Shown here one piece after another: positions 1 through 5,153 of a DNA stretch of 5,153 nucleotides. The position numbers were made by a program, and so were the translations under genes. Every line of letters starts with the position of its first letter. The first letter of the stretch is position 1. The stretch spans positions 1 through 5,153 of the forward strand of contig JAFRLD010000216.1 of assembly GCA_017431395.1 (NCBI GenBank), given 5' to 3'. Origin of the DNA: Bacillota bacterium. Lineage in GTDB: Bacteria; Bacillota; Clostridia; Peptostreptococcales; Anaerovoracaceae. The notes under the pieces were generated by a model, which saw nothing but the letters and a program-made list of their open reading frames with translations, ran no database searches and was not told the DNA's origin.

Positions 1-558
1 CGTATCTTCGCTTTTGTATCGCAGCATGATCTCCACGGCCTTATCCAGATAATCGCTGCGTTTTTTTGACTTCGGATTGTAGAGGCAGACCGCGAAGTCC
101 CCCTCCGCCGCGCAGCGGAGCCTGGTCTCGATCAATTCCCAAGGCGTCAGAAGATCGGACAGTGAGATCACGCAGAAATCATGTCCGATCGGTGCTCCCA
201 GCACCGCTGCTCCCGACATGGCCGCGGTCACACCGCAGACCACTTCGACTTCCACCTCTCCGTACTGGTCCGCCAGTTCATACAGAAGCCCGGCCATCCC
301 ATACACGCCGGCATCGCCGCTGCAGACCATGGCTACGGTCTGTCCAGCCTTTGCGGTCTCGATCGCCCACCGGCACCGCTCGATCTCCTTCATCATCGGC
401 GTGGAGAACATCTCCTTGTCCGGAAACATGTCCCGCACCAGGTCCACATATACCGTATACCCGGCGATGACATCCGCATTTTCCAGCGCCTGCATCGCCT
501 CTTCCGTGAAAAACTCCCGGCCGCCCGGGCCGATCCCCACTGCATATACTTTGTTCAT
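1..558 (-). CDS. cobJ: Precorrin-3B / cobalt-precorrin-3B C17-methyltransferase, 3' end cut by the window
   Basis: Partial gene: 186 codons from the ATG at 558-556 are open to the window edge, and roughly the last 50-60 residues of a protein of about 240 are missing. It belongs to the SAM-dependent tetrapyrrole methylase family and is CobJ/CbiH, which methylates C17 and drives ring contraction in the cytoplasm. Visible motifs are the N-terminal VGIGPGG loop (residues 7-13), VCSGDAGVYGMAG (78-90), CGVTAAMSGAAVLGAP (108-123) and the diagnostic GHDFCVISLSDLLTPWE (125-141), followed by LYNPKSKKR (159-167). The start lies 3 bases after the cbiG stop, so the gene is translated from the same mRNA. 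Its ribosome site (GAGGAG, 576-571) sits within the last Glu codons of cbiG, with a rather long 12-base spacing. In an operon with cbiD and cbiG the anaerobic name cbiH is equally apt. The product call is firm. Confidence 0.95.
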   Translation of the reverse strand, partial: MNKVYAVGIGPGGREFFTEEAMQALENADVIAGYTVYVDLVRDMFPDKEMFSTPMMKEIERCRWAIETAKAGQTVAMVCSGDAGVYGMAGLLYELADQYGEVEVEVVCGVTAAMSGAAVLGAPIGHDFCVISLSDLLTPWELIETRLRCAAEGDFAVCLYNPKSKKRSDYLDKAVEIMLRYKSEDT

Positions 559-561
559 CTT

Positions 562-1728
562 TTATTCTTTCTCCTCTTCGTAACGCCAGTTCCAATCGGG
601 ATGGTACGGTTTCACCGCCATCGCCATGGTCACGCCGCCACCGGCGATCTTTGACTGGATCAGTTCGCCCCCGGATGCCAGCACCGCGCTCCGTTCGCAG
701 ACATTGTCCACCCCGGTGATCGATGTGACGAACGCCGACGAGATGAAGTTGCCCTTCACCGCCTGCAGTTCCTCGCTGGTATAGGTTATAAGCTCCCAGC
801 CATGCCTCTCGCAAAAGCTGGTCAGTCCCGCTTCGTCCTTCTTCAGATCGATGGTCGCCACGGCACATATAGCCGCCGGATGCACACAGGTGCGTTCCAA
901 AACGTCCAGCAGTTTTTCCTCGATCGCCTCTTCTGAAGTCCCCCGGCGGCACCCGACGCCAAGCACACAGATCTTAGGCACGAGATGCAGAGGATGCCTG
1001 CCGACCACCTCGATGTCCAGGCTGACGTCGATATCGTTCGTATCGATCCCCTCCTGCGGAGCATCGAAGGCGGCATCGAAACTGTCCCAGGACACATCCA
1101 CGGCGGACACCTCGAAGTTCTCTTCTTCATCGGGCAGATCTTCCCCGGCATAAGGATCCGTCTCCGGCGGGATCACATCGATGCCCTCCGGGGCCTCCCC
1201 CTTCACCGGCCACTGGCTGTAAACGCTGATCCTCTTGCCAGCCAAAAGGGAGCTGGAAATGTGCATGATCTTCTCTTTTTCGAGAAGGGTGCAGTTTTGT
1301 CTCCTGGACCACTCATCCACCGCGAAGATCCCGTTCACATCGGTCGCGGTGGTGATCACGCAGTCACTGTCCGTGATGGCCGCGATCTGCCTCGCCAGAT
1401 CATTGGCCCCGCCCAGATGGCCCGACAGGATCGGGATCACGTGCAGCGCCCTTTCATCGATGACGACGACTGCGGGATCGGTCGATTTATCCTTCACGTG
1501 AGGGGCGATCGCACGGACGGCGATCCCCGCTGCCCCGACATAGATAAGCGCGTCCTCTGCATCAAAATATGCTTTCGTCCAGGCATGGACATCCATCGGC
1601 GCCCCGCTCCTCCAGGCCTGTGCCCCCAGGGCATCCGCGATCTTCTGCGCCAGCCTGAATCCCCTCTCAGAGAAAGCCAGGCATGCGATGCGTTTTTCTC
1701 TCGGTTTCGTCTCCTGCGTCTCGGACAT
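562..1728 (-). CDS. cbiG: Cobalt-precorrin 5A hydrolase CbiG
   Basis: CbiG of the anaerobic cobalamin pathway opens the delta-lactone of cobalt-precorrin-5A and releases the two-carbon fragment as acetaldehyde. The 388-residue protein shows the three parts of the family. The N-terminal domain has GAAGIAVRAIAPHV (65-78) and LSGHLGGANDLA (101-112). A variable middle section spans about 145-245. The C-terminal CobE/CbiG_C domain starts near 252, with LGVGCRRGTS (256-265) and a GGGVTMA segment (363-369). The start at 1728-1726 is supported by AGGAGG at 1740-1735 with 6-base spacing. The gene begins 18 bases after the cobM stop and ends 3 bases before cobJ. It is somewhat longer than the roughly 350 residues of the enterobacterial protein. 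The middle section holds a strongly acidic stretch (191-240) without Lys or Arg. No frameshift is seen, and the identification is firm. Confidence 0.95.
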   Translation of the reverse strand: MSETQETKPREKRIACLAFSERGFRLAQKIADALGAQAWRSGAPMDVHAWTKAYFDAEDALIYVGAAGIAVRAIAPHVKDKSTDPAVVVIDERALHVIPILSGHLGGANDLARQIAAITDSDCVITTATDVNGIFAVDEWSRRQNCTLLEKEKIMHISSSLLAGKRISVYSQWPVKGEAPEGIDVIPPETDPYAGEDLPDEEENFEVSAVDVSWDSFDAAFDAPQEGIDTNDIDVSLDIEVVGRHPLHLVPKICVLGVGCRRGTSEEAIEEKLLDVLERTCVHPAAICAVATIDLKKDEAGLTSFCERHGWELITYTSEELQAVKGNFISSAFVTSITGVDNVCERSAVLASGGELIQSKIAGGGVTMAMAVKPYHPDWNWRYEEEKE

Positions 1729-1734
1729 TCGAAG

Positions 1735-1740
1735 CCTCCT
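1735..1740 (-). promoter_or_regulatory. Ribosome binding site of cbiG
   Basis: A full AGGAGG with 6-base spacing to the ATG at 1728 sits in the 18-base gap after the tandem stops of cobM. It confirms the cbiG start. Confidence 0.9.
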
Positions 1741-1746
1741 CCCTTA

Positions 1747-2505
1747 CTAGCTGTGGCTCGCCTTGCGGAACTCCGTCGTGAACGTCGGATCATAAAGCTT
1801 GCTCCGTTCGTATTCGCTGCCCAGGAATCCTCCGACGAGGATCAGGGCCGTCTTCGTGATGCCGTTGTCCTTCGCCGCTTGGGCCAGCGTGCTGACGGTG
1901 CAGCGTACGACTTTCTCCTCCGGCCAGGTCGCCTTATATACGATGGCTGCCGGAGCATCCGCGTCATAGCCGCCTTCCATCAGCTCCCGGCTGACTTCCT
2001 CCAATAGTCCCGTGGAGAGGAAGATCACCATGGTGCAGTCGTGCTCCGCGAAGGACCGGATGCTCTCCTTCTCCGGGACCGGAGTCCGGCCGGCCATCCT
2101 TGTGATGACCACGCTCTGGCTGACGTCCGGCAGGGTGTATTCCGCATTCAGCGCCGCAGCGGCACCGCTGAAGCTGGATACGCCCGGTACATCCTCATAC
2201 TCGATCTCCAGCCCGTCCAGCAGATCCATCTGTTCCCGGATCGCTCCATAGAGGCTCGCGTCCCCTGTGTGCAGACGGACCGTATCCAGGTCTTTCGCCT
2301 CCGCGTCCTTCATCACGTCGATGACCTCCTCCAGCGTCATCTCCGCACTGTTGTAGACCTGGCATCCCGGCTTCGCGTACTGCAGCAGCGCCGGATTCAC
2401 CAGGCTCCCTGCATAGATGATGACATCGGTCTTTTTAAGAAGCTCCGCTCCTCTGAGTGTGATCAGATCCGGTGCTCCCGGTCCTGCGCCTACAAAATGG
2501 ATCAT
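1747..2505 (-). CDS. cobM: Cobalt-precorrin-4 C11-methyltransferase CbiF/CobM
   Basis: This 252-residue tetrapyrrole methylase transfers a methyl group from SAM to C11 of (cobalt-)precorrin-4, in the cytoplasm. The length is typical. Motifs are VGAGPGAPDLITLRG (5-19), YAGSLV (31-36), HTGDASLYGAI (79-89), PGVSSFSGAAAALN (107-120) and TRMAGRTPVPE (135-145). The last of these, with the SLYGA form of the second motif, separates CbiF/CobM from the other ring methylases. The ATG at 2505-2503 is chosen because GGAGG (2520-2516) lies 10 bases upstream and the protein then begins MIHFVGAGPG, as the family does. An in-frame ATG at 2523 would remove that ribosome site. The start overlaps the cbiD stop as ATGA, indicating translational coupling. 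The gene ends in tandem stops TAG TAA (1749-1744). In this pathway setting cbiF is the synonymous name. Confidence 0.95.
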   Translation of the reverse strand: MIHFVGAGPGAPDLITLRGAELLKKTDVIIYAGSLVNPALLQYAKPGCQVYNSAEMTLEEVIDVMKDAEAKDLDTVRLHTGDASLYGAIREQMDLLDGLEIEYEDVPGVSSFSGAAAALNAEYTLPDVSQSVVITRMAGRTPVPEKESIRSFAEHDCTMVIFLSTGLLEEVSRELMEGGYDADAPAAIVYKATWPEEKVVRCTVSTLAQAAKDNGITKTALILVGGFLGSEYERSKLYDPTFTTEFRKASHS

Positions 2506-3698
2506 TTTTTTCTTGCCTCCCATGTATTTAATATCTCTTCGCCCGGCTTCGTCATGCCGAGCAGTCCATAAACGTTTGAAAACATCAGCGCCCCGATCCG
2601 GCAGTGATCCGGACTGCGGTGTTCGAGTTTCTCCTGGACCGCCTCCAGGATGCTCCCGATCACGGGTTCCCTGAGACCCGCTTCTTCGAGCAGCTCTATG
2701 CAGGCATCGGTGGTCGCCGCCTCCATCAGGCCTTTGGCGAGATTCACATTTCCGCCGCATATGGCAGCATGGGCGGTAAAGATCTCGTTCCTGCCGTCCG
2801 CGTATTTCGAATGGGTATTCATGATGCCTGCTGCCACCTTCGAGAGCTTGCCGACGTGTGAGACCAGCAGCACGGTATCGATGTTCGTCTGCGCGATCAT
2901 ATCCAGCGTCTCTCCGAGAAAGTTGGAGAATTTGAGAACCGGGACCCCGAGTGCGTCCAGATCGTGTCCGGCGATGTAATCGGAGCCGTAGTTGCCGGGC
3001 GTCAGGATGATCTCCTTCGAACCCGCTGCGATCTGTTTCATCTCCACCTCGATGGTATCCACCAGCGCCTGCTCACTCATAGGCTCTACGATCCCCGTGG
3101 TTCCCAGAATGGAGATCCCGCCAATGATGCCCAGCTTCGGGTTGAAGGTTTTTTTGGCCGCGGCCTCACCCTCCGGCACGGAGATCACCACATCGATGCC
3201 GAGATCCTGCGATCCATCCGGCCCTCCGATGCCGGGCGTGCCCAGCTCCTCGCCACAGACCTCTCCCAACTGCTCGCAGGCCTTCCGTACGGCTTCCTCT
3301 ATCATCCTCCGCGGTCCGGAATTGATGGCCGCGTTCCCCACCGGCTGATCAAGGCCCGGCTTCGTCACCCGCCCTACGCCCTGGCCGCCGTCGATATGGA
3401 TCCCGAGCTCATCTGAGCGGGATACGTCCGCGCGGATCAGCATCCCGTCGGTCACGTCGGCATCATCGCCTGCATCTTTAGGGATCGCTGCCCAGGCAGA
3501 ACCGGACGTGCTTCCATACACCTCCACCGGCACCTCCACCGGAATGCCCTTCGCCGTCATCAGGCGGACCTGTTCCGGTGCCTTCCCGGTCAGCAGGATC
3601 TGCGTCGCCGCTGCTGCTGCCAGCGCCGCGCAGGTTCCCGTCGTATAGCCGCAGCGCAGCATTTTTGTCCCGCTTCGGGTGTAGTGTTCGAAAGCCAT
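2502..3698 (-). CDS. cbiD: Cobalt-precorrin-5B C1-methyltransferase CbiD
   Basis: CbiD performs the C1 methylation of the cobalt-early pathway using SAM. It is unrelated in sequence to the other methylases here. The 398-residue protein carries the family signatures in order: RCGYTTGTCAA (15-25), KDAGDDADVTDG (74-85), GGQGVGRVTKPGL (104-116), NPKLGIIGGISILGTTGIVEP (186-206, in two conserved blocks), TPGNYG (233-238) and HVGKLSKVAAG (281-291). The start at 3698-3696 follows AGGAGAGG (3712-3705) at 6-base spacing, and the resulting N-terminus fits the family. A Gly-rich segment near 150-166 looks slightly longer than I expect for the family. It is the first gene behind the riboswitch leader and overlaps cobM at its stop. 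CbiD marks the anaerobic route, so the operon probably serves de novo B12 synthesis in an anaerobe. Confidence 0.96.
   Translation of the reverse strand: MAFEHYTRSGTKMLRCGYTTGTCAALAAAAATQILLTGKAPEQVRLMTAKGIPVEVPVEVYGSTSGSAWAAIPKDAGDDADVTDGMLIRADVSRSDELGIHIDGGQGVGRVTKPGLDQPVGNAAINSGPRRMIEEAVRKACEQLGEVCGEELGTPGIGGPDGSQDLGIDVVISVPEGEAAAKKTFNPKLGIIGGISILGTTGIVEPMSEQALVDTIEVEMKQIAAGSKEIILTPGNYGSDYIAGHDLDALGVPVLKFSNFLGETLDMIAQTNIDTVLLVSHVGKLSKVAAGIMNTHSKYADGRNEIFTAHAAICGGNVNLAKGLMEAATTDACIELLEEAGLREPVIGSILEAVQEKLEHRSPDHCRIGALMFSNVYGLLGMTKPGEEILNTWEARKK
2516..2520 (-). promoter_or_regulatory. Ribosome binding site of cobM inside cbiD
   Basis: GGAGG lies within the last codons of cbiD, 10 bases before the ATG at 2505. 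It decides between that start and the in-frame ATG at 2523, which lies upstream of the site. The ATGA overlap with the cbiD stop suggests termination-reinitiation. Confidence 0.8.
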
Positions 3699-3704
3699 TC
3701 TGAT

Positions 3705-3712
3705 CCTCTCCT
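3705..3712 (-). promoter_or_regulatory. Ribosome binding site of cbiD
   Basis: AGGAGAGG ends 6 bases before the ATG at 3698. It fixes the cbiD start and would be exposed in transcripts from either candidate promoter. Confidence 0.9.
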
Positions 3713-3725
3713 GGTATTTATGAAA

Positions 3726-3754
3726 ATTGTATCATCGGTGGCCAGCCTTTGCAA
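3726..3754 (-). promoter_or_regulatory. Candidate second promoter just ahead of cbiD
   Basis: TTGCAA (3754-3749, 4 of 6 to the -35 consensus) is separated by exactly 17 bases from TACAAT (3731-3726, 5 of 6). The -10 is preceded by TGA, making an extended -10. The predicted start is near 3719, giving a leader of about 20 bases that contains the cbiD ribosome site. It lies downstream of the riboswitch and its terminator, so transcripts from it would not be under B12 control. Sequence evidence only. Confidence 0.5.
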
Positions 3755-3854
3755 TTGATGAAAAAAACCATCTGCCCAAAAATAAGGAAAGCAGATGCAG
3801 GATCGATAGTGCGGGAACAACTATGCAGACTGCATCTGCGGATGAAAAGGCTGG
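3742..3854 (-). other. Structured leader segment with competing hairpins
   Basis: This stretch follows the riboswitch terminator and has no gene. On the minus strand an outer inverted repeat CCAGCCTTT / AAAGGCTGG (3854-3846 with 3750-3742) encloses a 10-bp repeat GCAGATGCAG / CTGCATCTGC (3839-3830 with 3800-3791). Inside this is a nested ATAGT / ACTAT pair. The 3' arm of the 10-bp stem can instead pair with GCAGATG (3775-3769), which is followed by G and seven U residues (3767-3761), giving a terminator-like alternative. No RNA family is recognised. It could be a second attenuator, a stabilising stem, or a short palindromic repeat. Confidence 0.5.
3761..3797 (-). terminator. Possible weak second terminator in the leader
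   Basis: CATCTGC (3797-3791) pairs with GCAGATG (3775-3769) across a 15-base U-rich loop. The stem is followed by G and a seven-U tract (3767-3761) on the minus strand. At 7 bp with a large loop it is weaker than the terminator at 3870-3895. The same 5' arm is part of a longer 10-bp competitor stem, so it may form only conditionally. Confidence 0.4.
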
Positions 3855-3869
3855 TCCAAGGCGTTCTAT

Positions 3870-3895
3870 AAAAAACGCACCCGCTTCCGGGTGCG
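3870..3895 (-). terminator. Intrinsic terminator, riboswitch expression platform
   Basis: On the minus strand a perfect 8-bp stem CGCACCCG / CGGGTGCG closes a GAAG tetraloop (3895-3888, loop 3887-3884, 3883-3876) and runs directly into six U residues (3875-3870). On the plus strand no T-tract follows the hairpin, so it is directional. It lies about 60 bases after the aptamer and about 170 bases before cbiD, so it is most simply the OFF element controlled by the riboswitch. Confidence 0.9.
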
Positions 3896-3956
3896 AATCT
3901 CTGGCTGTTTCTTCATGATATAAAAAACGCCGCCGTCTCACCTCAGAAGACTGACT

Positions 3957-4130
3957 TGTTTAAGCGAAAGCAGGTCTACCGACTGAATCATCAAGCCTAC
4001 TTGGACGCCTTCCCGGGGGTTCCCCCAGTGGCATACTGTCCGTTCGTAGATATCACGGTTGCTGAGACACAGTGCCGGATTCTCACCGGCTTCCGAAATA
4101 AATGCCTCGCTCAACTATTTATTTCTAAAC
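3957..4130 (-). ncRNA. Cobalamin riboswitch (RF00174-type aptamer)
   Basis: Reading the minus strand, the aptamer shows the conserved blocks in the expected order. They are a 9-bp stem GAAATAAAT / ATTTATTTC (4125-4117 with 4103-4095), the P3-type hairpin GCCGGTGAGAATCCGGC (4090-4074), GCCACTG (4032-4026), GGGAAGGCG (4014-4006) and the B12 box AGTCGGTAGACCTGC (3984-3970). The box differs from the common AGCCAGGAGACCTGC at a few variable positions. A closing stem can form from GTTTAG (4130-4125) and CTTAAAC (3963-3957) with one bulged U. The outer limits are estimates. It precedes cbiD and an intrinsic terminator, so it probably reduces transcription of the operon when cobalamin or adenosylcobalamin is bound. 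Ligand class was not resolved. Confidence 0.93.
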
Positions 4131-4132
4131 GT

Positions 4133-4161
4133 ATGCTACCATCTCTTCAGGATTCTGTCAA
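4133..4161 (-). promoter_or_regulatory. Main promoter of the cobalamin operon
   Basis: A perfect -35 hexamer TTGACA (4161-4156) is followed after 17 bases by TAGCAT (4138-4133), which matches the -10 consensus at 4 of 6 positions. It is preceded directly by TGG, giving an extended -10. The predicted start of transcription is near 4126 by spacing, or up to about 4130 if the first strand of the riboswitch closing stem is included. It lies immediately upstream of the riboswitch, in the gap after cysK. The sigma-A type assignment is an inference from the consensus. Confidence 0.8.
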
Positions 4162-4200
4162 CTGTCGAATTGGTTAACAGGGGCTCGCTGCAGCGCGGGG

Positions 4201-5130
4201 TCAGCCGATGAACCCCGGCGTCGATAAATACCGCTCTCCCGTATCCGGCAGCAGGATCACGATGTGCTTGCCTTCGTTGTCCGGCCGCTTCGCCAGCTGG
4301 ATCCCGGCCCAAAGCGCGGCGCCCGCGGTGATCCCCACCAGGATGCCTTCTTCGTGGCCGATCTGATTGGCTGAGGCGTATGCGTCCTCGCCGGTCACGG
4401 TGATGATCTCATCGTAGATCTCTGTATTGAGCACTTCCGGCACGAAGTTGGCGCCGATCCCCTGCAATGGGTGCGGGCCGGCTTTGCCGCCCGACAGCAG
4501 CGGGGAATCCGATGGCTCGACGGCGACCACCTGCACCTCAGGATCTTTTGACTTGAGGTATTCCCCGGTCCCGGTCAGCGTGCCGCCGGTGCCGACGCCC
4601 GCCACGAAGATGTCCACCTGGCCTTCGAGATCGTTCCAGATCTCCGGGCCTGTGGTCTCGAAATGGGCTTTCGGGTTGGCCGGGTTGGTGAACTGGCCTG
4701 CGATGATGCTGCCCGGGTTCTCCTTCTGGAGTTTTTCCGCCTCGGCAATGGCGCCCGCCATGCCTTCTGCTCCCGGCGTCAGTACGAGCTCAGCCCCGTA
4801 GGCTTTCATCAGCAGCTGCCGCTCGACCGACATGGTGTCCGGCATGATGATGATCGCGCAGTATCCCCGCGCAGCCGCGATCGCCGCGAGGCCGATCCCG
4901 GTGTTCCCGGAGGTCGGTTCGATTATGGTTCCGCCCGGCTGCAGCCTGCCTTCTGCTTCCGCGTCATCGATGATCGATCTCGCCACCCGGTCCTTGACGG
5001 ATCCGGCCGGATTGAAGTATTCGAGCTTGGCATAGAGTTTCGCCTGCAGGCCTTCGGCTTTCTCGATGTTCGTCAGTTCCATCAGCGGTGTTGCGCCGAT
5101 CAGCTGGTCTACGGATGTGTATACTGTCAT
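4201..5130 (-). CDS. cysK: Cysteine synthase A (O-acetylserine sulfhydrylase)
   Basis: This 309-residue, full-length fold-type II PLP enzyme makes L-cysteine from O-acetylserine and sulfide in the cytoplasm. Visible landmarks are the PLP lysine in PAGSVKDR (K46), the substrate loop PTSGNTGIGLA (72-82), the phosphate-binding GVGTGGT (178-184), PLQGIGANFVP (221-231) and the C-terminal GERYLST (298-304). The segment that is usually GISSGAA reads GITAGAA (266-272). Length and motifs favour OASS (CysK) over cystathionine beta-synthase or threonine synthase. The start at 5130-5128 has AGGAGG (5141-5136) 5 bases upstream. No promoter is visible in the 23 remaining bases, so the gene may have one outside the window. 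It ends 40 bases before the -35 box of the cobalamin operon and has no clear intrinsic terminator behind it. CysK versus CysM cannot be settled completely, but CysK is more likely. Confidence 0.92.
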   Translation of the reverse strand: MTVYTSVDQLIGATPLMELTNIEKAEGLQAKLYAKLEYFNPAGSVKDRVARSIIDDAEAEGRLQPGGTIIEPTSGNTGIGLAAIAAARGYCAIIIMPDTMSVERQLLMKAYGAELVLTPGAEGMAGAIAEAEKLQKENPGSIIAGQFTNPANPKAHFETTGPEIWNDLEGQVDIFVAGVGTGGTLTGTGEYLKSKDPEVQVVAVEPSDSPLLSGGKAGPHPLQGIGANFVPEVLNTEIYDEIITVTGEDAYASANQIGHEEGILVGITAGAALWAGIQLAKRPDNEGKHIVILLPDTGERYLSTPGFIG

Positions 5131-5135
5131 GGTCT

Positions 5136-5141
5136 CCTCCT
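5136..5141 (-). promoter_or_regulatory. Ribosome binding site of cysK
   Basis: AGGAGG with 5-base spacing precedes the ATG at 5130 and fixes the start of cysK at the edge of the window. Confidence 0.9.
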
Positions 5142-5153
5142 AATCGTTCTTTC

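Noticed and set aside
278..952. 224-codon minus-strand open frame overlapping cbiG and cobJ
   Set aside because: It is in another frame of two well-identified genes. The composition is Gly/Arg-rich with no domain.
985..2007. 340-codon plus-strand open frame
   Set aside because: It lies antisense to cbiG and cobM, shows no recognisable family motif and is Arg/Pro/His-rich, as expected of a GC-rich shadow frame.
2506..2760. Longer N-terminus for cobM, starting at 2760
   Set aside because: It would add 85 residues of low-complexity Arg-rich sequence lying inside cbiD. The family start MIHFVGAGPG and a ribosome site support 2505.
3732..3941. Small minus-strand open frame in the leader
   Set aside because: It covers the terminator and the structured leader. 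No convincing ribosome site is seen, and the structure explains the sequence better. A leader peptide cannot be fully excluded.
3922..3951. T-tract after GGCGGCG read as a further terminator
   Set aside because: The only hairpin (GTCT/AGAC) ends 8 bases before the T-tract, and the intervening GGCGGCG has no local partner.
3956..4177. Small plus-strand open frame of 73 codons
   Set aside because: It is the complement of the cobalamin riboswitch, with no ribosome site and no known motif.
4186..4195. Palindrome CGCTGCAGCG after cysK read as a terminator or operator
   Set aside because: As RNA it gives only about 3 bp around a 4-base loop and no U-tract follows. A 10-base palindrome in GC-rich DNA is not strong evidence.
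1..5153. CRISPR array, tRNA, rRNA, insertion sequence or phage genes
   Set aside because: No regularly spaced repeats, tRNA-like cloverleaf, transposase or phage-like frames were seen on either strand.

Overview
The window reads almost entirely on the minus strand. It carries part of an anaerobic (cobalt-early) cobalamin biosynthesis operon behind a cobalamin riboswitch, preceded by a complete cysteine synthase gene. The genes are GC-rich (my rough impression is a little under 60% GC), have strong AGGAGG-type ribosome binding sites, and are packed with overlaps or gaps of a few bases. Together with the CbiD/CbiG/CbiF/CbiH pathway and a riboswitch followed by an intrinsic terminator, this suggests an anaerobic Firmicute of the Clostridia type. 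The genus cannot be read from the sequence.

Layout in the direction of transcription (high to low coordinates): cysK (5130-4201), a promoter with an extended -10 (4161-4133), a cobalamin riboswitch (about 4130-3957), a perfect 8-bp intrinsic terminator (3895-3870), a second structured leader segment (3854-3742), a second candidate promoter (3754-3726), then cbiD (3698-2502), cobM/cbiF (2505-1747), cbiG (1728-562) and the first 186 codons of cobJ/cbiH (558-1), which runs off the window.

How the genes work together: CbiF, CbiG, CbiD and CbiH act close together on the corrin macrocycle. CbiH contracts the ring (C17 methylation), CbiF methylates C11, CbiG opens the ring-contraction lactone and releases the two-carbon unit, and CbiD methylates C1. 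The riboswitch probably shuts the operon off when cobalamin is plentiful, through the terminator. CysK makes cysteine from O-acetylserine and sulfide. It is adjacent but not obviously part of the same pathway.

The least ordinary part is the 3699-3870 leader. Beyond the usual riboswitch and terminator it holds a three-segment set of mutually exclusive inverted repeats ending in a U7 tract, an outer 9-bp stem, and a good sigma-70-type promoter just ahead of cbiD. This suggests a second layer of control, or a bypass of the riboswitch. It is inferred from sequence alone.
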